This document shows, in pieces, positions 19,475-25,577 of a stretch of DNA of 33,382 nt (position 1 is the first letter of the stretch; each line of letters starts with the position of its first letter). Below the pieces are notes generated by a model, which ran no database searches, had not been told where the DNA came from, and saw only the letters and a program-made list of their open reading frames with translations. Position numbers and translations under genes: made by a program. Origin of the DNA: Sphingobacteriaceae bacterium. Its GTDB lineage: Bacteria; Bacteroidota; Bacteroidia; B-17B0; Aurantibacillaceae. Location of the stretch: contig JAHEYC010000035.1 in the NCBI GenBank assembly GCA_023251775.1, positions 1-33,382 on the forward strand, in the 5' to 3' direction.

Positions 19475-20806
19475 ATGAAATTTTCAAGGATCGCCATATT
19501 CTATTTATTACTTATGAGCTTTTCAGCAAAGGCACAGAATACTGTGTGTTTAAATAATCAAACCTCTATTCCCTGCAATAAGTACTATGCGGCCGGTGAT
19601 TTTAATAACGACAATGTTGTCGATTTTGTAATGCCAGCTTACGTTGGTTATACTTTTGGAATCAATTTATCAAACGGCTCCCAATCGTATGCTTCCCCGA
19701 GTTTTTATACGGTTGCAGGAACACCTCTTTATTTGGCGGCTGGAGATTTTAATAATGATGGAAATGATGATCTAGCCATTAGCTGTTATGATTCAAACAG
19801 AGTTGTACTCAAATATGGAAATGGAGTCGGCAGTTTTACCTCTTCAACTAATTATGGCTTCGTTTTTCCTCCGGGGTTTATTAAAAGTGGTGATCTTAAT
19901 AACGATGGTCTCTTGGACTTTGCCGTTTCAACAAGCACAAATAGTTTTTGGGTTTATAAAAACAATGGCATAGGAGGATTTAATACTATACAATATACTT
20001 ATCCGGCTCAAACGATCGATATCGAGGATTACGACAATAATGGATCCAAAGATCTTTACATTACTGATTATTCCGGGGGCGCCTATTTTTTGCAGAATTT
20101 AGGAAACGGTACTTTTAATTCTCCAATTACAACCGGTTTGTACTTGAACTGCGCTTTTGATCTTAATAACGATGGCAAGAAAGACCTCTTTAGCTGGAAT
20201 TCATATAGCCTTCAAGTTTCATTAGGGACGGGGAATTTTAATTTTTCCGCGCCAAGTATTATCGCAAGTCCTTATCAATATACCGGTTTAGTGAATGAAG
20301 GCGACATTAACGGCGATGGCCTCTTAGACATTAGCTTTTATAGCATGACACTATCATCAATATATGAAGTAGCTGTTCGTCTTAATAATGGAAGCGGTGG
20401 ATTTTTGGCACCAATTATCTATACAGCAAATCCCGGTATTGGGTTAATGGAAGGAATTGCGTCAATGGATGTTGATGGGAATGGAAAGGCAGATCTTGTT
20501 ATATATGCCGATAACGCTCCAAGATTAACTATGCTCTATAATTGTTCAGTGACAGATGTAAAAAAAATAAAAGGCTCAAATTTATTGATCAAGATCTCTC
20601 CAAACCCTTCAAACAGCATTTTTAAAATTAGTTCTGAGATCGATATTAGAAGTATTGCAATACAAGATATCAACGGAAAAATTATTCTTCAATCAAAACA
20701 AACAAATTACATTGATCTTGGTAATTACTCAAACGGAATTTATTTCCTAAGAGTTGAAACCGTAGATGGAGAAATAGGCAATTACAAACTAATTAAGACA
20801 GACTGA
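19475..20806 (+). CDS. Secreted VCBS/FG-GAP repeat protein with Por-type T9SS sorting domain
   Basis: This is a 443-residue exported protein. The frame is open from 19274, but the start chosen is the ATG at 19475 because a clean signal peptide begins there (MKFSRIAIFYLLLMSFSAKAQ). The extra 67 upstream codons are Cys/Arg-rich and look noncoding. Seven Ca-binding-like VCBS/FG-GAP motifs are visible: DFNNDNVVDF, DFNNDGNDDL, DLNNDGLLDF, DYDNNGSKDL, DLNNDGKKDL, DINGDGLLDI and DVDGNGKADL. This count suggests a seven-bladed propeller like the integrin alpha head. The last ~70 residues (ISPNPSNSIFKIS, IQDINGKII, NGIYFLRVE, YKLIKTD) form a TIGR04183/Por_Secre_tail type A T9SS sorting signal. Likely a surface-anchored or secreted binding protein; ligand unknown. 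Its stop codon runs straight into a short repeat. Confidence 0.9.
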   Translation: MKFSRIAIFYLLLMSFSAKAQNTVCLNNQTSIPCNKYYAAGDFNNDNVVDFVMPAYVGYTFGINLSNGSQSYASPSFYTVAGTPLYLAAGDFNNDGNDDLAISCYDSNRVVLKYGNGVGSFTSSTNYGFVFPPGFIKSGDLNNDGLLDFAVSTSTNSFWVYKNNGIGGFNTIQYTYPAQTIDIEDYDNNGSKDLYITDYSGGAYFLQNLGNGTFNSPITTGLYLNCAFDLNNDGKKDLFSWNSYSLQVSLGTGNFNFSAPSIIASPYQYTGLVNEGDINGDGLLDISFYSMTLSSIYEVAVRLNNGSGGFLAPIIYTANPGIGLMEGIASMDVDGNGKADLVIYADNAPRLTMLYNCSVTDVKKIKGSNLLIKISPNPSNSIFKISSEIDIRSIAIQDINGKIILQSKQTNYIDLGNYSNGIYFLRVETVDGEIGNYKLIKTD

Positions 20807-20840
20807 TCTGCAATTTGCTCAATTTGCCAATCTGCAATTT
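20805..20840 (+). repeat. ATCTGCAATTT-type dispersed repeat, copy 1
   Basis: GATCTGCAATTTGCTCAATT continues as TGCCAATCTGCAATTT, so the unit ATCTGCAATTT occurs twice. The same opening 13 bases recur at 24699, also directly after the stop codon of a plus-strand gene. Confidence 0.6.
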
Positions 20841-20844
20841 AAAA

Positions 20845-21657
20845 TCACTTCTTCAACATCCCCAACCTGATCTGAGTCAATATTCGCTTAGTATACAAAG
20901 GGAAATCCCCATTCATCATCCAATTATAATAACTGGGCTCTTTTTCAAAAATTTCAACAATAAGTTTGTCCTTGTGCTTTCCGAAGTTAAAGACCTCCTG
21001 CCCTTTTTCGTTATAGGCTAATCGACCGGCCAGGTCAACAAATTTGTTCTTCATCGGACTTATCTCGCTCAGTTTGGCAATATTATTCACCACAGGTTTG
21101 TAGGTATTACCTTTTTCATCAATCAACTCTGCGTTTTCGTAACGTTCCAATTGTGCTTTAAATATTTCGAAGGTTGCAGTAGTATCAGCTTCCGCCGTGT
21201 GAGCATTCTCTAAAATTTTACTGCAATAAAATTTATAAGCGGCCGCTAAATTTCGTGGTTCCATCACATGAAAAATATTTTGAACGTCCACCAATTTTCT
21301 ATTCTTAAGATCAAAATCCAATTCTGCTCGCAATAATTCTTCAACCAACATAGGAACATCAAATTTATTACTGTTATATCCTGCCAGGTCGGAATTTCCA
21401 ATGAATTGTATTATTTGCGGACCAATTTGTTTTATAGTAGGACAATCTTTTATATCCTTTTCATAAATGCCATGCAATTTTGAAACTTTATCGGGAATTG
21501 GCATTTCGGGATTAATTCTCCAGGTATGTGTTTCGGTTGAATTATCCACATTTACTTTCAACATGCAGACCTCAACAATACGATCCAAACCAATGGTCAG
21601 GCCTGTGGCCTCAAGGTCGAAAAATACAATAGGTTTGGTGAGGTTTAGGTTCATCAT
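20845..21657 (-). CDS. DEDDh 3'-5' exonuclease (DnaQ/ExoX-like)
   Basis: This is a 270-residue DNA polymerase III epsilon-type exonuclease that should remove nucleotides from DNA or RNA 3' ends. All five DEDDh residues are visible. Asp14 and Glu16 sit in FFDLEATGL (Exo I), Asp100 in GYNSNKFDVPML (Exo II), and His153 and Asp158 in HTAEADTTAT (Exo III). Residues ~220-265 (FNFGKHKDKLIVEIFEKEPSYYNWMM) match the small ExoX-like/DUF3820 C-terminal module, GKxKGK...PxYxxWM. That module separates this protein from plain DnaQ proofreading subunits and suggests a repair or stand-alone exonuclease. It is between the VCBS gene and ispH on the minus strand, 58 bp after ispH. Two ATGs are adjacent at the start; the first is used here. 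Confidence 0.9.
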   Translation of the reverse strand: MMNLNLTKPIVFFDLEATGLTIGLDRIVEVCMLKVNVDNSTETHTWRINPEMPIPDKVSKLHGIYEKDIKDCPTIKQIGPQIIQFIGNSDLAGYNSNKFDVPMLVEELLRAELDFDLKNRKLVDVQNIFHVMEPRNLAAAYKFYCSKILENAHTAEADTTATFEIFKAQLERYENAELIDEKGNTYKPVVNNIAKLSEISPMKNKFVDLAGRLAYNEKGQEVFNFGKHKDKLIVEIFEKEPSYYNWMMNGDFPLYTKRILTQIRLGMLKK

Positions 21658-21715
21658 GGTAAATATATGAATTTTTTAGAGGCAGATACCATAACCATTC
21701 TAGAAACAGAAATCC

Positions 21716-22948
21716 TTAATTATTATACGATCTTAAATTCTTGAGAACTTCCTTTTCGTCCTTCGTTCCGCCCACTAATGCATTAATTTTATGCATCACA
21801 TCATCCAAAATTGAATCAGGACAACTTGCCCCGCTTGTAATGACAATGTTTAATGGACGTTTGGTTGGAAGAAAATTGTTTGTAGTAAGATCTTTCTTAT
21901 TATGATAATCAAAATGATGAATAGTTGTTCTATCAATCTCTTTAGCAGAAGAAATAAAATACGTTGGAAATTTTCGTTCGCATAATTCCACTAAATGCGA
22001 TGTATTACTGCTATTATATCCTCCAACAACAATAGCAAGGTCTGCATCAGTTTCTAATAAGCCATAAGTTGCATCTTGATTTTCGTTTGTAGCGTAACAT
22101 AAAGTATCATGGGTATCGGCATAATGATCTTTTATTTTATCAGCTCCAAATTTTTTGATCATTACGTGTTTAAAATATTCTGCTATCTCTTCCGTTTCAG
22201 TGGCCAACATGGTGGTTTGATTGATCACGCCAACCTTTTCGAAATGTTTTTTAATATCAAATCCTTTTGAGAATTTATCTTTGAATGTTTTCTCAAATTC
22301 CTCTTGGGTTTTATTTCCTGCGATAAACTCGGTTAATAATTTCGCTTCTTCCATATCGTGCAATACAATAACAGCTGCCGAATGTTTTTCGCTGCGAGAA
22401 AAAGTTGATCGCGTTTCCTCGTGCGTATTTTTTCCGTGGATAATGATGGTATGTTTACTTTCACCAATTTGTTCCGATTTTTTCCACACGCGCTCCACAA
22501 ACGGACATGTTGTATTATATGCTTCGGTTTTAATTCCTTTTTTCTCTAACAGATCTATCAATTGCAAAGGGGCGCCAAAAGCAGGGATCATCACCACATC
22601 TTCTTTTTTCAGAACATCAAACGAAATTAATTGCTCGCCATGAGTATCTTGTAAAAATTGTACGCCTCTTTCCGTTAAGTCTTTATTCACTTCCGGATTA
22701 TGGATCATTTGACTTAGCAAATAGATCTTCTTGCCTTTATTTTCCTCTAAAGCTTTAAATGCAATTTCAATCGCGTTCTCTACACCGTAACAAAAACCAA
22801 AATGACGAGCGATAAAATAATTTACGGGACCAAAATCCAAAACCGTGGGACTATTATCCTTTTTACGAGGATCTAGAATTTTTCTAAACTGTTTTACTTT
22901 AGAAATAATAGGGCTTCTATAAAATTCGGGAACGTTGAAGGTTTTCAT
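21716..22948 (-). CDS. ispH: 4-hydroxy-3-methylbut-2-enyl diphosphate reductase
   Basis: This enzyme performs the last step of the MEP isoprenoid pathway, reducing HMBPP to IPP and DMAPP with a 4Fe-4S cluster. The cluster cysteines match Cys53 (HFGFCYGVENA), Cys148 (YNTTCPFVERVW) and Cys284 (HDTLCYATNENQDA). Substrate-binding residues seen are His83 (QMIHNPEVN), His176/Glu178 (GKNTHEETRSTF) and NQTTM. The C-terminal TSGASCPDS replaces the TSGASTPD form of shorter enzymes. At 410 residues it belongs to the long IspH type known from Bacteroidota, cyanobacteria and plastids (the E. coli enzyme has about 316), with PAFGAP in place of the AHGV motif. The 174-bp gap upstream toward xerD holds an inverted pair of REP-like repeats. 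Confidence 0.96.
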   Translation of the reverse strand: MKTFNVPEFYRSPIISKVKQFRKILDPRKKDNSPTVLDFGPVNYFIARHFGFCYGVENAIEIAFKALEENKGKKIYLLSQMIHNPEVNKDLTERGVQFLQDTHGEQLISFDVLKKEDVVMIPAFGAPLQLIDLLEKKGIKTEAYNTTCPFVERVWKKSEQIGESKHTIIIHGKNTHEETRSTFSRSEKHSAAVIVLHDMEEAKLLTEFIAGNKTQEEFEKTFKDKFSKGFDIKKHFEKVGVINQTTMLATETEEIAEYFKHVMIKKFGADKIKDHYADTHDTLCYATNENQDATYGLLETDADLAIVVGGYNSSNTSHLVELCERKFPTYFISSAKEIDRTTIHHFDYHNKKDLTTNNFLPTKRPLNIVITSGASCPDSILDDVMHKINALVGGTKDEKEVLKNLRSYNN

Positions 22949-22978
22949 TTTCTATTTTTTGTCGTTGCCCTCAGGTCG

Positions 22979-23002
22979 CACTTCGCCTACGCTCAGTGTG
23001 AC
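22979..23002 (-). repeat. REP-like stem-loop, copy 1
   Basis: On the minus strand it reads GTCACACTGAGCGTAGGCGA then AGTG. The stem is CACT/AGTG around a conserved GAGCGTAGGCGA. It is inverted with respect to copy 2 at 23055, 52 bp away, in the gap upstream of ispH. Confidence 0.7.
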
Positions 23003-23018
23003 ATGCCTAGACAGAGGG

Positions 23019-23092
23019 CTTTCATAACCTGTAATTCCATTCATTAAAACCACAGTCACCCTGAGCGAAGTCGAAGGGCTGCGTTATGAAAG
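23019..23092. repeat. 10-bp perfect inverted repeat interleaved with REP-like pair
   Basis: CTTTCATAAC (23019-23028) and GTTATGAAAG (23083-23092) are exact inverted copies. Each lies just to the right of a REP-like unit, so the two inverted pairs interleave rather than nest. Confidence 0.55.
23055..23078 (+). repeat. REP-like stem-loop, copy 2
   Basis: GTCA is followed by CCCTGAGCGAAGTCGAAGGG. The stem is CCCT/AGGG where copies 1 and 3 have CACT/AGTG, so both sides changed together while the GAGCG-AG loop stayed. This is the common Bacteroidota CTGAGCGAAGTCGAAG repeat (recognised from memory). Confidence 0.75.
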
Positions 23093-23122
23093 AAATACAG
23101 AACACAAAGTTAACACTTAATT

Positions 23123-24031
23123 CTACTTTTTATTCCTCGGATGATAACTCAAAATATTCTCTCTAAGGTATTGTTTATCAAGGTGAGTATAGATCTCGGT
23201 TGTTGTAATACTTTCGTGGCCTAACATTTCCTGTACGGCTCTTAGATCCGCCCCACCTTCCACTAAATGAGTAGCAAATGAATGCCTAAATGTGTGCGGA
23301 CTCAATTTCTTTTTGATGCCGGCTTTTTTGGCAAGGTCCTTAATAATATAAAAAACCATCACGCGCGAGAGTTTTGCTCCTCTTTTATTCAAATACACAA
23401 CATCTTCATTTCCTTTTTTTATTGGGACATGATTACGAATAGCTTTCAAATAGTTCTCAATTAATTTTTTTCCTGAGCGCCCAATAGGAACCAAGCGTTC
23501 TTTATCACCTTTTCCGGTTACTTTAATATAATCTTCATTCAAGTGTAGATCACTAATTCTTAAATTAACTAACTCACTAACTCGTAACCCACAACTGTAA
23601 AGGGTTTCGAGCATACTCACATTTCTTTCACCATCAGGTTTACTTCTATCAATGAGGCTCATCATCTTATCAATTTCCTCCACATTTAAATAAACCGGAA
23701 GTTTACGCGCGAGTTTTGGTCCTTCAATTAAGTCGGCAGGACTAGAAGGAATGTCATTTTCCAAAACCAAAAATTTATAAAATGCTTTTATTCCCGAAAT
23801 TACTCTGGCTTGCGAAGAAGCTGTGATACCAAGCTCCGAGAGCCACTCAATAAATTTTAGTAATTGTTTGTAGGTGTATTTATCGGGACTTTTGCCTTTT
23901 AAAAAAAGTTCGGCGTATTGTTTTAATTTTAAAAGATCATCTGTATATGCTTCAATGGAATTTTTCGACAACGATCGCTCCAATTGCAAATACTGCTTAA
24001 ACCTTACTAAATATGTTTCCCAATTAGACAT
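23123..24031 (-). CDS. xerD: Tyrosine site-specific recombinase XerD
   Basis: This recombinase resolves chromosome dimers at dif, normally with a XerC partner and FtsK. From the ATG at 24031 the protein has 302 residues. It shows the N-terminal SAM-like core-binding domain (YLQLERSLSKNSIEAYTDDL) and the complete catalytic set: Arg150 (SCGLRVSEL), Lys174 (GKGDKERLVP), His246 and Arg249 (PHTFRHSFATHL), His272 (LGHES) and Tyr281 (IYTHLDK). These sit two positions after those of E. coli XerD. An upstream ATG at 24070 would add 13 residues, but they come from a dispersed repeat (24049-24061), so it is rejected. It is divergent from aroQ across a repeat-filled gap. XerC versus XerD cannot be separated with certainty. 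Confidence 0.93.
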   Translation of the reverse strand: MSNWETYLVRFKQYLQLERSLSKNSIEAYTDDLLKLKQYAELFLKGKSPDKYTYKQLLKFIEWLSELGITASSQARVISGIKAFYKFLVLENDIPSSPADLIEGPKLARKLPVYLNVEEIDKMMSLIDRSKPDGERNVSMLETLYSCGLRVSELVNLRISDLHLNEDYIKVTGKGDKERLVPIGRSGKKLIENYLKAIRNHVPIKKGNEDVVYLNKRGAKLSRVMVFYIIKDLAKKAGIKKKLSPHTFRHSFATHLVEGGADLRAVQEMLGHESITTTEIYTHLDKQYLRENILSYHPRNKK

Positions 24032-24048
24032 TTTTATTTTTATTATTT

Positions 24049-24180
24049 GGGCGTGCCCCTCACAGGACACACTCTGGAAAGCTCGGGTCGGGCTTTCGCC
24101 ACTCGCTCTTTTTTATCATTATGGAACTACCCACGATAAAAAAGGAGCTCAAACAATGGCTCTCCCGATAGCTATCGGGA
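24049..24180. repeat. Dispersed repeat block with hairpin and perfect 18-bp palindrome
   Basis: Three parts are seen. First, GGGCGTGCCCCTC (24049-24061) and GAAAGCTCGGGTCGGGCTTT (24077-24096) both recur, inverted, at 32113-32125 and 32079-32098. Second, a hairpin pairs GCTC-T6-ATC (24105-24117) with GAT-A6-(G)-GAGC (24135-24148) around a 17-nt loop. Third, TCCCGATAGCTATCGGGA (24163-24180) is a perfect palindrome of a kind scattered through Bacteroidota genomes. The block fills most of the xerD-aroQ gap and ends before the aroQ promoter. Confidence 0.75.
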
Positions 24181-24234
24181 CCCTCACGCGGCAGTTTGGA
24201 AAGTTGTTACTTAAAACTACCACGATATATTCAA

Positions 24235-24265
24235 TTGCTCAATTACCTATATAACGCTATCTTTG
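24235..24265 (+). promoter_or_regulatory. aroQ promoter, Bacteroidota type
   Basis: A -33 TTG (24235-24237) and a -7 TATCTTTG (24258-24265) are separated by 20 bp, matching the TTG-N19-21-TAnnTTTG consensus for the Bacteroidota primary sigma factor. The expected transcription start lies only a few bases before the aroQ ATG, so the mRNA would be almost leaderless. Confidence 0.72.
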
Positions 24266-24274
24266 CATTAAGAT

Positions 24275-24691
24275 ATGAAGCTCGCCATAATTAACGGACC
24301 AAATTTAAACCTTTTAGGCAAAAGGGAGCCGGGTATTTATGGACATGAGAGTTTTGATAGCTTTTTGTTTGACTTAAAGCAAAAGTTCAAGCATGTTGCT
24401 TTTGAATATTACCAAAGTAATGTGGAGGGCGAGCTTATCAATAAAATTCAGGACTTAGGTTTTACGTACGATGGCATTATTTTGAATGCCGGAGGATATA
24501 CGCACACTTCGGTGGCACTTGCCGACGCAGTTGCAGCTATTAAAACACCCGTTATTGAAGTCCACATAAGTAATATTTTTGCTCGGGAAGATTACCGTCA
24601 TGTTTCTTTAATTGCGCCAAAGTGCAAAGGAAGTATTAGTGGTTTTGGCTTAAAAAGCTATGAGTTGGCGGTGCAGAGTTTTTTGGAGTAA
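24275..24691 (+). CDS. aroQ: 3-dehydroquinate dehydratase, type II
   Basis: This enzyme converts 3-dehydroquinate to 3-dehydroshikimate in the shikimate pathway by trans-elimination. Type II enzymes are small flavodoxin-like dodecamers. The 138-residue length is normal. Visible motifs are NGPNLNLLGKREPGIYG (7-23, with catalytic Tyr22), the mobile loop before it, ILNAGGYTHTSVALADA (69-85; Asn71 and His77) and EVHISNIFAREDYRH (95-109; catalytic His97 and the lid arginine). It has its own promoter at 24235-24265 and is followed by a short repeat. The divergent placement next to xerD is seen in other Bacteroidota genomes (from memory). Confidence 0.97.
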   Translation: MKLAIINGPNLNLLGKREPGIYGHESFDSFLFDLKQKFKHVAFEYYQSNVEGELINKIQDLGFTYDGIILNAGGYTHTSVALADAVAAIKTPVIEVHISNIFAREDYRHVSLIAPKCKGSISGFGLKSYELAVQSFLE

Positions 24692-24698
24692 TGCAAAC

Positions 24699-24730
24699 GA
24701 TCTGCAATTTGTAATTTGCCATCTGAAATC
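24699..24730 (+). repeat. ATCTGCAATTT-type dispersed repeat, copy 2
   Basis: GATCTGCAATTTGTAATTTG then CCATCTGAAATC. It shares its first 13 bases with the copy at 20805 and lies 8 bp after the aroQ stop. Confidence 0.55.
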
Positions 24731-24731
24731 C

Positions 24732-24763
24732 AAAAAAAATCCGCACCGGTTTCCCAATGCGGA
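24732..24763 (-). terminator. Intrinsic terminator of the beta-solenoid gene
   Basis: On the minus strand, TCCGCA (24763-24758) and TGCGGA (24745-24740) form a 6-bp GC-rich stem with a 12-nt loop, followed immediately by eight T (24739-24732). It lies 23 bp after the stop at 24786. The plus-strand direction lacks a T run right after the stem, so it is assigned to the minus gene. Confidence 0.75.
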
Positions 24764-24785
24764 CCTTTAAAAAAAATTTATTTAA

Positions 24786-25478
24786 TTAAGAACAGCTACG
24801 GCAATTACTTGGCGTAGTGGTTTTACCTTCCACTGTATTTTTGCAAAGGAAACAATCGATAGGGCTTGTGATCTCGAGTTTACCTCTAATAATACAATTA
24901 GACACTGAAGCCAATTTATTTCCGGTTGATGTAACTTTGCCTTCAATTACACATCCTTGAAGCATTAAGGTGCTTGCACCTATAACCTCAATTTTACCTT
25001 CGGTTGTACCTCCATCAACAAACACAAAAGAATTTGCAGTTGTTGATTCAATTTTACCTTCTGATTTAGTATTATCTATAACAGCCAAAAAACCACCGCT
25101 TACAGTGATCTTTCCATCAAAATTTGCAGCACTAACAATGGCAAATTCGCCTGAACCAACCAAAATATTATCGGCAACAGTTCCGGTATATAAAGTTGCG
25201 CTTTTTCCTGAAGGCTTCAGTCCCGACGCGATAGACGAGCCATCCACATTAAAATCCACTAGATCACCTACGTTGGCGGTTGTTGCTTCGGTAAAAGTGG
25301 CATACGAACCCGCAGGTATAGTTGCTGTTGTGGTTGCAGTTAATGATGTTCCATCGCCACCAATGGTGCCTGATCCTGTTCCCGTTGTAGTAGCGGTTTC
25401 AGTTAGTAATATTCTGCCGCTGTTTGTACCACCGGAGCTTCCGCCGCCGGATTTTATTGTGATAATACCTTTTGCCAT
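24786..25478 (-). CDS. Hypothetical 19-residue-repeat beta-solenoid-like protein with Cys-rich end
   Basis: I do not recognise this 230-residue protein. It has no signal peptide (MAKGIITIKSGGG). Residues ~10-60 are low-complexity Gly/Ser/Thr. Residues 65-95 (VGDLVDFNVDGSSIASGLKPSG) look like a small beta module. From about 103 to 219 there is a regular repeat. A Gly-Lys pair followed by a beta-prone stretch recurs at 122, 141, 161, 180, 199 and 218, spaced 19-20 residues: DGKITVSGGFLAVI, EGKIESTTANSFVFV, EGKIEVIGASTLMLQ, EGKVTSTGNKLASVS, RGKLEITSPIDCFLC, EGKTTTPSN. This fits a right-handed beta-helix of about six turns, loosely like bactofilins but with a different pitch. The C-terminus has clustered Cys (CFLCKN, NCRSCS). 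It has its own terminator and faces away from the SpoIIE-type gene, 99 bp apart. Function unknown. Confidence 0.75.
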   Translation of the reverse strand: MAKGIITIKSGGGSSGGTNSGRILLTETATTTGTGSGTIGGDGTSLTATTTATIPAGSYATFTEATTANVGDLVDFNVDGSSIASGLKPSGKSATLYTGTVADNILVGSGEFAIVSAANFDGKITVSGGFLAVIDNTKSEGKIESTTANSFVFVDGGTTEGKIEVIGASTLMLQGCVIEGKVTSTGNKLASVSNCIIRGKLEITSPIDCFLCKNTVEGKTTTPSNCRSCS

Positions 25479-25577
25479 GATTTCTAGTTTTAGTGGTTTG
25501 TAATAATGTTATTGGTATACAAGATATAATCTTTTTTTTGAATATTCAATAATTTTCTTAATATTAGTATTCTATAT

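Noticed and set aside
23105-23112. ispH promoter -7 box on the minus strand (TAACTTTG)
   Set aside because: The box matches TAnnTTTG, but no -33 TTG is found at the right distance and it would give a ~150-nt leader through repeats; a chance match is likely in this AT-rich DNA.
24032-24070. 13-residue longer start of xerD
   Set aside because: The extra residues are encoded by a dispersed intergenic repeat; the ATG at 24031 aligns the catalytic residues with known XerD.
24970-25503. 177-codon plus-strand frame opposite the solenoid gene
   Set aside because: It is a Pro/Val-rich shadow of the Gly/Thr-rich minus-strand gene, which has periodic repeats and its own terminator.
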